From the NCBI GenBank assembly GCA_965198915.1, contig CBDAQC010000002.1:496001-560000 (forward strand): DNA of 64,000 nucleotides, read 5' to 3'. Numbering within the stretch: the first letter of the stretch is position 1; every line of letters begins with the position of its first letter. The notes under the pieces are model-generated. The model was not told the origin of the DNA. It saw nothing but the letters and a program-made list of their open reading frames with translations, and did not search any database. Positions 17,839 through 24,649 of the stretch are shown here, piece after piece. The position numbers and the translations under genes were made by a program. The stretch comes from BOG-908 sp965198915 (GTDB taxonomy: Bacteria; Pseudomonadota; Alphaproteobacteria; Acetobacterales; Acetobacteraceae).

Positions 17839-19647
17839 CTAGTCGGACAGGCCGAACACCGTCAGCACACCACCCAGCTGGGTGTAGTTGGACAGCTGCT
17901 TGTAGGCGCCCACGGCACCCAGCCCGCCGGTGTCCTCGGTAAGGCCGGCCGCCATGCCGATACCGGCCCAGCCACCGACACCGGACAGAACGGCGAGGTA
18001 CTGCTTGCCGTCATGCGTGAAGGTGTTGATGTTGCCGATGATGCCGGACGGCGTCTTGAACTTGTAGAGCAGCTTGCCGGTCTTCTGGTCGACGACCTTC
18101 AGGTTGCCGTCCAGCGTGCCGTAGGCAACCACGTTGCCGGCAGTAGCCAAGGCGCCCGACCACACCGAGAAGGTTTCCGGATCGGACCACAGGATTTTGC
18201 CCTGGTTGGCGTCATAGGCGATGAAGTTGCCCAGGTTCTGCTGGCCGGAAGGCGGATACATCGACAGCGTGGCGCCCACGAAAGGCTGGCCGGCGGTGTA
18301 GCTCACCTTGAACGGCTCGTAATCCATGCAGACGTGGTTCGTCGGCACGAAGAACACGTGGCTCGTGGGCGAGTAAGCCGCAGGCTGCTCGTCCTTGGAG
18401 CCCAGCGCCGCCGGGCATACGCCCTTGGTGTTGTGGTCGGCACCCTGCACGCCAGGGCCGAACTGATTCACGAGAACAGGCTTGCCGGACGCCATGTCGA
18501 TCTTGCTGGCCCAGTTCACCGCCGGGTCGTACTTCTCGGCTTCTAGCAGCTTGCCGGTGGTGCGATCCATCACGTAGGCGAAGCCGTTACGGTCGAAATG
18601 CACGAGCCCCTTGGTCATCTTGCCGTGCACGGGAAGGTCCGCGAGGATCATCTCGTTCACGCCGTCATAGTCCCACTGGTCATGCGGGGTCATCTGGTAG
18701 ACCCACTTGGCAACGCCGGTGTCCACGTCGCGCGCCATGATGCTCAGCGACCACTTGTTGTCACCGGGACGCTGCGTCGGGTTCCAGGTGCCGGGGTTGC
18801 CGGTGCCGTAATAGATCATGTTCAGGCTGGGGTCATAGGAAATCCAGCCCCAGGTGCCGCCGCCGCCGTTCTTCCACTGATCACCCTGCCAGGTGGAGGT
18901 GGAGCTGTTGGCGCCGACCGGCTTGCCCATCGCCATGGTCTTGCTCGGATCGAACTTGATCATGTTGTCCGGGCCGGAGGTGAACGCCTCCCAGGCCTTG
19001 CTGCCGTCCTTGATGTTGTAGGCGGTCATGCGTCCCTGGATGCCGAACTCGCCGCCGCTTATGCCGATCAGGACCTTGTCTTTGACCACGAGCGGAGCGG
19101 AGGTGCCGGTCTCGCCCTTGGACGAGTCGCCGTCCTTGACGGACCACACCGGCTTGCCGGTCTTGGCATCAAGCGCGACCAGCGTGGTGTCCGCCTGGTG
19201 CAGGAAGATCATGCCGTCGCCATACGCCACGCCGCGATTTACCGTATCGCAGCACATGACCGGGATCACGTTCGGATCCTGCTTCGGCTCATACTTCCAG
19301 AGTATCTTGCCGCCCTGGTTCAGATCGAGCGCGAAGACAGTATTAGGAAACGGCGACGACAGATACATCACGTCGCCGATAACCAGCGGACCACCCTCGT
19401 GGCCGCGCAGCACGCCTGTCGAGAACGTCCACACAGGATGCAGGTTCTTCGCCGTGCTGGCATTGATCTGCTTCAGATCGCTGTAGCGCTGCGAACTGTA
19501 ATTGCCGAGCGGCATTACCCATTCTGCAGGGTTGGCGGACATCTTCTGCAGCGTGTCTTCCGCCATCGCAGGCGAAGCGGTCAGCGCAGGGGCACACACG
19601 GCGACACATGCCGATAGGGCCAGAATTTGCCGTATTGAAGCTCTCAT
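17839..19647 (-). CDS. xoxF: Lanthanide-dependent PQQ methanol dehydrogenase XoxF
   Basis: The product is 602 aa. It is a periplasmic eight-bladed beta-propeller with PQQ and a rare-earth ion that oxidises methanol (and often formaldehyde). A signal peptide (about 1-29, TASPAMA-E) is present. The vicinal disulfide of quinoprotein alcohol dehydrogenases is in VMCCDTVNRG. The metal-site loop reads PHDQWDYDGVNE. The second Asp (Asp328; codon complement at 18664-18666) is the extra residue that marks lanthanide enzymes; calcium MxaF has Ala there. The start at 19647 is preferred over the ATG two codons earlier because of ribosome-site spacing. No mxaF or mxaI is in the window. Confidence 0.97.
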   Translation of the reverse strand: MRASIRQILALSACVAVCAPALTASPAMAEDTLQKMSANPAEWVMPLGNYSSQRYSDLKQINASTAKNLHPVWTFSTGVLRGHEGGPLVIGDVMYLSSPFPNTVFALDLNQGGKILWKYEPKQDPNVIPVMCCDTVNRGVAYGDGMIFLHQADTTLVALDAKTGKPVWSVKDGDSSKGETGTSAPLVVKDKVLIGISGGEFGIQGRMTAYNIKDGSKAWEAFTSGPDNMIKFDPSKTMAMGKPVGANSSTSTWQGDQWKNGGGGTWGWISYDPSLNMIYYGTGNPGTWNPTQRPGDNKWSLSIMARDVDTGVAKWVYQMTPHDQWDYDGVNEMILADLPVHGKMTKGLVHFDRNGFAYVMDRTTGKLLEAEKYDPAVNWASKIDMASGKPVLVNQFGPGVQGADHNTKGVCPAALGSKDEQPAAYSPTSHVFFVPTNHVCMDYEPFKVSYTAGQPFVGATLSMYPPSGQQNLGNFIAYDANQGKILWSDPETFSVWSGALATAGNVVAYGTLDGNLKVVDQKTGKLLYKFKTPSGIIGNINTFTHDGKQYLAVLSGVGGWAGIGMAAGLTEDTGGLGAVGAYKQLSNYTQLGGVLTVFGLSD

Positions 19648-19752
19648 GAACATTTCCCTTGCTACGCCCGGCTACCGGGTCGTTGTCTGTGTCGATTTCG
19701 GCGCGTCGCGATGGATATGATGGGCGGAACCACCGAGCAAGCAAACCCTCGC

Positions 19753-19774
19753 TATATACCCTAAGTCACCCTAA
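19753..19774 (-). promoter_or_regulatory. Probable xoxF promoter with tandem TTAGGGT repeats
   Basis: Read on the minus strand, two TTAGGGT heptamers exactly 10 bp apart (complement at 19768-19774 and 19758-19764) run directly into TATATA (19753-19758). This places a -10-like box about 105 bp upstream of the xoxF start. There is no good -35 box, so an activator bound at the heptamers or further upstream is likely. GCTATA-type words recur nearby at 19751, 19781 and 19801. Confidence 0.5.
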
Positions 19775-19809
19775 CACCCAGCTATAGCGCTTTACTAGAC
19801 GCTATTTCT

Positions 19810-19843
19810 TGCTGCACTGCACTGCAAGCATGCTGCACTGCAC
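19810..19843. promoter_or_regulatory. 13-bp direct repeat upstream of the xoxF promoter
   Basis: TGCTGCACTGCAC occurs exactly at 19810-19822 and 19831-19843. The 21-bp period is two helical turns, so both sites face the same side of the DNA. They lie about 35-70 bp upstream of the candidate -10 box, where a transcription activator would bind. The same 13-mer occurs in reverse at 22885-22897. Confidence 0.55.
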
Positions 19844-19961
19844 AGTAGAAGCGGCAGGCTGGCCGGGGTTGACTGACACCCGGTTCGCGTTGCTGACGTA
19901 TTGATGTAGCAGCTTTTGAACTTCAGCAAGGGGGCGCACGAACGACTTCTGTCGAAGCCGC

Positions 19962-20189
19962 TCATCCAAGCGTTTCAGGCAGGTCCAGCCATGTCTGACG
20001 CGGCAGATCCACCTCGCAGCGCCATCCCTTCAGCATGTAGGTCGGGTGCTCGCGCAGGTATTCCTGCGCCCGTTGCTGGCCGCTCATCGTGCATCCCATG
20101 GGTGAGGAGAACTGCTCCATCTGCAGGCGCTTCTCGATGCACGACTTGGAATCGGAAATCAGGCAATACACAATTACCAGCTCGATCAT
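19962..20189 (-). CDS. Hypothetical small protein upstream of xoxF
   Basis: The product is 75 aa, beginning MIELVIVYCLISDSKSCIEK, with three Cys residues and CEVDLPRQTW near the C-terminus. The ATG at 20189 follows AAGGGG; an in-frame start six codons earlier is also possible. The pattern (hydrophobic N-terminal strand, then a Cys-containing helix) is that of a family of tiny conserved alphaproteobacterial proteins, but I cannot name a function. It reads toward xoxF, whose promoter lies in the 314-bp gap between them. Confidence 0.6.
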   Translation of the reverse strand: MIELVIVYCLISDSKSCIEKRLQMEQFSSPMGCTMSGQQRAQEYLREHPTYMLKGWRCEVDLPRQTWLDLPETLG

Positions 20190-20340
20190 GGCGCCCCTTT
20201 CGGACATGGATGCCGCGTGCCACCTTGCGGCGCGTGCAGCGGCCGGGACTGGGCGTGGCGGCCCAGCCTGTTGGCGGATCAGTCGTAGGCGGCCCAGTCT
20301 AGGATGCCATCGCCCGGTATCGCAATTGCAGGAGGAGTGT

Positions 20341-20712
20341 TTGCGCAGTCACGTCTTTACGCTGGTGCTTGGAACGATCGCCGTGGCCAGCCTGTCGGCC
20401 GCGGTGCACGCCCAGGATGCCAAGCCGCCGCTTCACGACTATCCCACCACGGCCCGCGCCGATTACGTGATCGGCTGCCTGGCGGCCAACGGATTCCAGC
20501 GCCAGTTGCTGGACCGCTGTGCCTGCGGCATCGACGCGATCGCCGACCAGCTAAGCTATGAGGATTACGAAACCGCGGAGACGATCCTGAGCATGCAGCA
20601 GGCGAGCGTGGGGCCGCGCGGCGGCCTGTTCCGCGATACGCCAGTGGCCAAGGACAGCCTGACCAAGCTGCGGCGGGCGCAGGCGGAAGCCAATTTGCGC
20701 TGCGGCGCATGA
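20341..20712 (+). CDS. Hypothetical exported protein of the methanol-oxidation region
   Basis: The product is 123 aa. The start is TTG at 20341, five to six bases after GGAGGAG. A signal peptide (MRSHVFTLVLGTIAVASLSA, then AVHA-Q) is present. The mature part has three Cys (VIGCLAANGF, RCACGID) and a helical Asp/Glu-rich centre. It looks like the small exported Cys-containing proteins that accompany xox clusters, but there is no CXXCH haem motif, so it is not a cytochrome. The function is unknown. It is divergent from the 75-aa gene and convergent with the SoxYZ-like gene. Confidence 0.65.
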   Translation: MRSHVFTLVLGTIAVASLSAAVHAQDAKPPLHDYPTTARADYVIGCLAANGFQRQLLDRCACGIDAIADQLSYEDYETAETILSMQQASVGPRGGLFRDTPVAKDSLTKLRRAQAEANLRCGA

Positions 20713-20760
20713 GCTAGGCAGGCGAACCCTGCCTTCCTGACCAAAGCAGGGATTATTCCC

Positions 20761-20790
20761 ACGCAGCATCGGCGCAGGCCGGTGCTGCGT
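20761..20790. terminator. Hairpin between convergent genes
   Basis: ACGCAGCATCGGC / GCCGGTGCTGCGT forms a 13-bp stem with one G-T pair and a 4-nt loop, in the 112 bp between two convergent stop codons. A smaller CCCTGC/GCAGGG inverted repeat lies just upstream. No T-tract follows on either strand, so termination is likely but not certain. Confidence 0.5.
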
Positions 20791-20824
20791 GAAAGACTAT
20801 GATTTACAACCAACCGAACCCTGC

Positions 20825-21643
20825 TCAGCTCGCATGTGACGCCACGTCGAAGCTCTGCCGGAACACCGCCTTGGCACTGTCGTCGACTTCCACGTCCAGC
20901 TTTGCCGCCCCGTTCGGGTGAAAGCTGAAGGTAATGGCCGGATCCTGGCTCAGCGAAATGTCGCCATCCATCGAGAACACGCGTTCGCCGGCCTGGCTGA
21001 CGGTGACCGTCTGGATATAGCGCGCCGGCGTGTAGAAGCGGGTCATCGGGTCCATCTGCATGCCATTGAAGTTCGGGTGGCTGATCAGCAGCTCCTCCGT
21101 CACGCCGCCTGCGGCCTGGCTCGCCGCCGGGATCAGTCGCATGCGCCCGATACGGGCCATGGCTTCCGCCTGGTTGGTCGTGCCTGGCGCGGAGCACCCG
21201 CCCGCCGCCTTGATGAATGTGGAGACGCCCACCAGCTTGCCGTCCGCGAGTTCGGCCACGGCGTGCACGAGCGTGTACTGGTCCACCCGCACGCGCAGCT
21301 TGATCTCCTGCGGATCTGCGAGCTTGCCGAAATGGATGATCCCGGCCACCGGGGCGGGGTTGTCGTCGATGATCAGCGTCAGCGCCACCGGCTTGATCTG
21401 CGGCGACAGGCTGATGCTGATCGGCACCAGGGACGCATCGAGGGCACGTACAGGCGCGTCGATGGAGAGCAGGCCGGCGCCGTCACCGACCGCGCGGCCG
21501 TGGAATACCGCATTCGCCACATCGTGCCAGCGTGACTCGCGCGCCGCGTCAGGAGCCTCGGCCCTCGCGGCGCAGGATATCGATAGGGCAGTGGCCAGGC
21601 TGTATGCCAGAGGCAGGCTCGTGCGGCGCGGCGTCATTCCCAT
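20825..21643 (-). CDS. Quinoprotein dehydrogenase-associated SoxYZ-like carrier
   Basis: The product is 272 aa with a signal peptide (about 1-29, SCAARA-E). The N-terminal half is SoxY-like and ends in AAGGCSAPG, the swinging-arm Cys motif region. The C-terminal half is SoxZ-like (LISHPNFNGMQMD). This fused SoxYZ family is found beside PQQ dehydrogenases and forms, with a metallohydrolase, a proposed quinoprotein relay system. The chemistry is not established. Its ATG overlaps the stop of the upstream metallohydrolase gene by 10 nt, which indicates translational coupling. Confidence 0.88.
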   Translation of the reverse strand: MGMTPRRTSLPLAYSLATALSISCAARAEAPDAARESRWHDVANAVFHGRAVGDGAGLLSIDAPVRALDASLVPISISLSPQIKPVALTLIIDDNPAPVAGIIHFGKLADPQEIKLRVRVDQYTLVHAVAELADGKLVGVSTFIKAAGGCSAPGTTNQAEAMARIGRMRLIPAASQAAGGVTEELLISHPNFNGMQMDPMTRFYTPARYIQTVTVSQAGERVFSMDGDISLSQDPAITFSFHPNGAAKLDVEVDDSAKAVFRQSFDVASHAS

Positions 21644-22572
21644 TGCAGCTCCTTGTAGGCTTCGATGGCGTTGCGCCCGTTATAGTCGTCGAACAACTGC
21701 CAGCGCGGACGTTCGCTGGAAGCGGCCGTGGCGGACACGGCATCGACGTCCTGGCCGGCAACGATGGCGCGCCGCACATCGTGTTCGAGCGCGAGTAGGT
21801 AGCGGTGTTCATCCATCGCACCCTGCGGCCAGGGTAGCACGGCGGGGCCGTGTCCCGGCACGGCGCGGGCGGCCGGCTGCTTCTCCAGCCCGTCCAGAAC
21901 GTGCAGCCAGCCGGCCAGGCTGCCGTCCAGCGCGGGAACGCGGCCGGAGAACACCAGGTCGCCGGTGAACAGCGTGGCCGTATTCTGGTCGAAAATGGTG
22001 AGGTCGGCATCCGAATGCGCGCTGCCGAACGCCTGCAGCTTCAGCGTCCGGCCGCCCAGATCCAGCGCTAGCGTGTCACGCACCAGCAGGGTGGGCTGCA
22101 CCGCTTCGCCCGTCTCCGCCGTGCCGAGGTCTGCTTCGAGTGCGCGGTGATCATGGGCCGCGCGGCTGGCCAGAAGGCCGGGCAGCCGCCAATGGCCGAC
22201 GAACACCGGACGGTCCGGCAGAAACGCCGAGGCGCCGAAGACGTGGTCGGGGTGGGCGTGTGTCATGATGACGTAGCGTATCGGCAAACTCGTGGTGGCA
22301 CGTATGGCGGCGCGGAGCCGGTTGCCGTCTTGCAGGCTGCCGCCTGGGTCGATGACCGCCACGGCTTGCGTGCCGACCACAAAAGCCGTGTTGGCGATGC
22401 CGTCCAGGTTTTCCGGTGAAGCTTCCGCGCATACGCCCTGCCGCACGTAGTCGCCCGGGGCGACCTGCACGACCGGCGCAGGAAGCTGCGTCGTTGATGC
22501 GGCGATGCCAGGATAGGCGCAGGCCAGCGCCATCGCGAACACCGCGCGGCACAAGCGTGCCACACGGGTCAC
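21634..22572 (-). CDS. Quinoprotein relay system zinc metallohydrolase (metallo-beta-lactamase fold)
   Basis: The product is 312 aa with a signal peptide (about 1-25, YPGIAAS). It has the metallo-beta-lactamase fold with the zinc motif THAHPDHVFG, a further His in AFGSAHSDADL, and a C-terminal His in VPGHGPA. This exported family pairs with SoxYZ-like carriers next to PQQ dehydrogenases. It differs from PqqB, which is cytoplasmic and lacks a signal peptide. pqqA lies 52 bp upstream on the same strand, so pqqA, this gene and the carrier gene probably form one operon. Confidence 0.88.
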   Translation of the reverse strand: MTRVARLCRAVFAMALACAYPGIAASTTQLPAPVVQVAPGDYVRQGVCAEASPENLDGIANTAFVVGTQAVAVIDPGGSLQDGNRLRAAIRATTSLPIRYVIMTHAHPDHVFGASAFLPDRPVFVGHWRLPGLLASRAAHDHRALEADLGTAETGEAVQPTLLVRDTLALDLGGRTLKLQAFGSAHSDADLTIFDQNTATLFTGDLVFSGRVPALDGSLAGWLHVLDGLEKQPAARAVPGHGPAVLPWPQGAMDEHRYLLALEHDVRRAIVAGQDVDAVSATAASSERPRWQLFDDYNGRNAIEAYKELQWE

Positions 22573-22624
22573 GATAGTCTCGATCGCTCCCGCCAGCGGC
22601 GAATCTGCGCTGGCGGGCCTGTGC

Positions 22625-22708
22625 CTACTTGCGGGCTTCAGCGCAGGCGTAGGAGTTGATCTCGGCGCCGAGCGCGATCTCGATTACCTTCGGGGATTTC
22701 CAGGCCAT
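22625..22708 (-). CDS. pqqA: PqqA, coenzyme PQQ precursor peptide
   Basis: This is a 27-residue peptide, MAWKSPKVIEIALGAEINSY followed by ACAEARK. The conserved EINSY core supplies the Glu (16) and Tyr (20) that are cross-linked by the radical-SAM enzyme PqqE to make PQQ. A strong ribosome site, GGAGG, lies six to seven bases before the ATG. The gene is small enough to be missed by length-filtered gene calling. The pqqBCDE genes are not next to it or anywhere else in the window, so this is a detached pqqA. It is immediately upstream of the relay metallohydrolase. Confidence 0.95.
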   Translation of the reverse strand: MAWKSPKVIEIALGAEINSYACAEARK

Positions 22709-22884
22709 AATATCCTCCAGTTCTTGCGGGCATTGGCGCGGCACACGGCTTTAAGGCCGGTTACGAACGCGTGGGCAGATAGCATTGGCAGCGCAGAAAA
22801 ATCAATCCAAAAGCGGATGATTGACCCACGGGTGCGATCACTTCATCCAGATGCGGATACAGAGCCTTTGGACGAAAGTCTTGT

Positions 22885-22897
22885 GTGCAGTGCAGCA
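22885..22897. promoter_or_regulatory. Third copy of the xoxF-upstream 13-mer, between pqqA and a cytochrome c gene
   Basis: GTGCAGTGCAGCA is the exact reverse complement of the two 13-mers upstream of xoxF. It lies in the 317-bp divergent region between pqqA (minus strand) and the cytochrome gene (plus strand). It is a candidate site for a regulator shared by xoxF and these genes. Nothing else was recognised in this gap. Confidence 0.45.
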
Positions 22898-23025
22898 TCA
22901 TATGCGCTGCTTGATTATTCGCGTAACCGCCGCAGTTGCATACCGGCCTGCTTGTCCGCCGCCGGTGCTTGACAGACAGGGCAGGACGCGTTCACCCCGG
23001 AGATATAGTCATTATGAGGACGTCC

Positions 23026-23418
23026 ATGCGTAGCACTTTCCCTGCCCTGAAGGCGCTCACCGGATGTCTGCTGTTGGGGGGGCTGCTGGCCGGCACGCCT
23101 GCACGTGCCGCCGGCGATGCCGCAGCCGGCAAGGCGCTGTTCAGCCAGAAATGTTCATTGTGCCACTCGCCTGTGGAGGGTCAGAACAAGATCGGTCCCA
23201 GCCTATGGAACGTCGTGGGACGCAAGGCCGGCACGCTGCCCACCTACACCTATTCTGACGCCATGAAGAACGCGAACCGGACCTGGAACGACGCCACGCT
23301 GGATGACTATCTGATCAACCCGCGCCAGAAGATACCCGGCGTGAAGATGATTTTCGTAGGGCTGCCGAACGAGACCGACCGGCAGAACGTGATCGCGTAT
23401 CTGACGACGCTGAAATAG
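23026..23418 (+). CDS. Class I cytochrome c (c2/c550-like)
   Basis: The product is 130 aa. A signal peptide (about 1-28, AGTPARA-A) is followed by one haem site, CSLCH, and the distal Met in PGVKMIFVGL. The segments KIGPSLWNVVGRKAGT and YSDAMKN are typical of class I c2 cytochromes. It probably carries electrons between XoxG and a terminal oxidase, by analogy with cytochrome cH in methylotrophs. The ATG at 23026 has AGGA five bases upstream; an ATG four codons earlier (23014) is a less likely start. It precedes the PQQ-associated ABC transporter genes by 40 bp. Confidence 0.9.
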   Translation: MRSTFPALKALTGCLLLGGLLAGTPARAAGDAAAGKALFSQKCSLCHSPVEGQNKIGPSLWNVVGRKAGTLPTYTYSDAMKNANRTWNDATLDDYLINPRQKIPGVKMIFVGLPNETDRQNVIAYLTTLK

Positions 23419-23458
23419 GCGCCGGGCCAGGCTGAGCCAGGGTGGTGGTGCAGGGGGA

Positions 23459-24649
23459 ATGAGCAGGCTTGCGGAGTGGCTGGGCGGGAGCAGCCTGGCG
23501 CTCCTCCTGCTATGCGGCGCCGCACACGCACAGCAAGCCGTAACCATCACCTATATCGGCCTGGACCTGGCGAAGAAGCCGCCCTCCACGACTCTGGATC
23601 CGCCGCCCACCGACACCGCTTTGCGCGGCGCGGAGCTAGCGGTGTCCGACACCAACACGACCGGCCGGTTCACAGGGCAGAGTTTCGTACTGGACAGCCA
23701 CGTGGAGCACGACGTCTCGGCGGTGAGCCAGGATTTCACGCGGGCGCTGGCCGCAGGCGGGCGCCTGTTCGTGGTGGATTTGCCGGCCGGGCTGCTGTTG
23801 CAACTGGCTGACGTCAAGGGTGCGGCGGACGTGGTGCTGCTGGATGCGACCAGCACGGACGACCGGCTGCGCGGCGCCGATTGCCGCGCCAATACGCTGC
23901 ATCTGCTACCCAGCCGTGCAATGCTGGCGGACGCGCTTATGCAATATCTGGTGACCAAGAATTGGACTCGCATCATGCTGCTGAGCGGGCGTGACGCGGA
24001 TGACGCGTTGTATGCCGAGGCGGTCCGGCAGGCGGCGGCGAAGTTCCAGATCACCATCAGAGCCGACCGGACCTGGAACTTCAACCCGGCGGCGCAACAG
24101 GCCGATACAGGCCACTATCAGGTCAATGACGAGGTGGTGAAAGCGACCCAGGGCGTGAGCTATGACCTCCTGGTGGTAGCGGACGAGGCGGACAATTTCG
24201 GCGACGACCTGGCCTACCGCACCGATTCGCCGCGGCCTGTTGCGGGCACGCAGGGGCTGGTTCCGGCGGCCTGGGCGCATGCGATGGACGAATACGCCAG
24301 CACGCAGTTGCAGACGCGGTTCCACCGCAGGACGGGGCGCTGGATGACGCCGCGCGATTACGGCGCGTGGCTAGCCGTGCGCGCGGTAGGCGAGGCCGCG
24401 ACACGCAGCGCCAGCGCCGACCCGGCCCGTATCATCGCCTATCTGCACGGGGCCGATTTCACGTTGTCCGGCTACAAGGGACCCGAGCTGAGTTTCCGGG
24501 CGTGGGACGGCCAGTTGCGCCAGCCGGTCCTGCTCGCGACGGACCGGTCGCTGGTCTCCATCTCGCCGCAGCCGGGGTTTCTGCACCAGACGAATGAACT
24601 GGACTCGCTGGGTCCTGACGCGCCGGAGACTGCATGTCGGTTGCATTAA
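23459..24649 (+). CDS. PQQ-dependent alcohol dehydrogenase system-associated ABC transporter substrate-binding protein
   Basis: The product is 396 aa with a signal peptide (about 1-24, GAAHA-Q). The mature protein is a periplasmic branched-chain-amino-acid-type binding fold. It begins VTITYIGLDLAKKPPSTTLD and contains ADVVLLDATSTDDRLRGADC, hallmarks of the binding-protein family linked to PQQ alcohol dehydrogenases. The ligand is unknown; PQQ, a lanthanide chelate or a damage product have all been considered in the field. It starts a five-gene series with the propeller, ATPase, permease and an exported unknown. The gene's last codons overlap the annotated start of the propeller gene. Confidence 0.9.
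   Translation: MSRLAEWLGGSSLALLLLCGAAHAQQAVTITYIGLDLAKKPPSTTLDPPPTDTALRGAELAVSDTNTTGRFTGQSFVLDSHVEHDVSAVSQDFTRALAAGGRLFVVDLPAGLLLQLADVKGAADVVLLDATSTDDRLRGADCRANTLHLLPSRAMLADALMQYLVTKNWTRIMLLSGRDADDALYAEAVRQAAAKFQITIRADRTWNFNPAAQQADTGHYQVNDEVVKATQGVSYDLLVVADEADNFGDDLAYRTDSPRPVAGTQGLVPAAWAHAMDEYASTQLQTRFHRRTGRWMTPRDYGAWLAVRAVGEAATRSASADPARIIAYLHGADFTLSGYKGPELSFRAWDGQLRQPVLLATDRSLVSISPQPGFLHQTNELDSLGPDAPETACRLH

Noticed and set aside
17839..19647. Calling this gene mxaF (calcium methanol dehydrogenase)
   Set aside because: The DYD metal motif with Asp328 and the xoxG/xoxJ neighbours show the lanthanide type; there is no mxaI.
19810..19843. CRISPR-like array from the repeated 13-mer
   Set aside because: There are only two copies with an 8-bp spacer and no cas genes. 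No CRISPR array was found anywhere in the window.
20341..20712. Calling the exported three-Cys protein a cytochrome
   Set aside because: Its CACGID motif has no haem-binding CXXCH.
21634..22572. Calling the metallohydrolase after pqqA PqqB
   Set aside because: It has a signal peptide and the THAHPDH motif of the exported quinoprotein-relay family, and it is coupled to a SoxYZ-like carrier.
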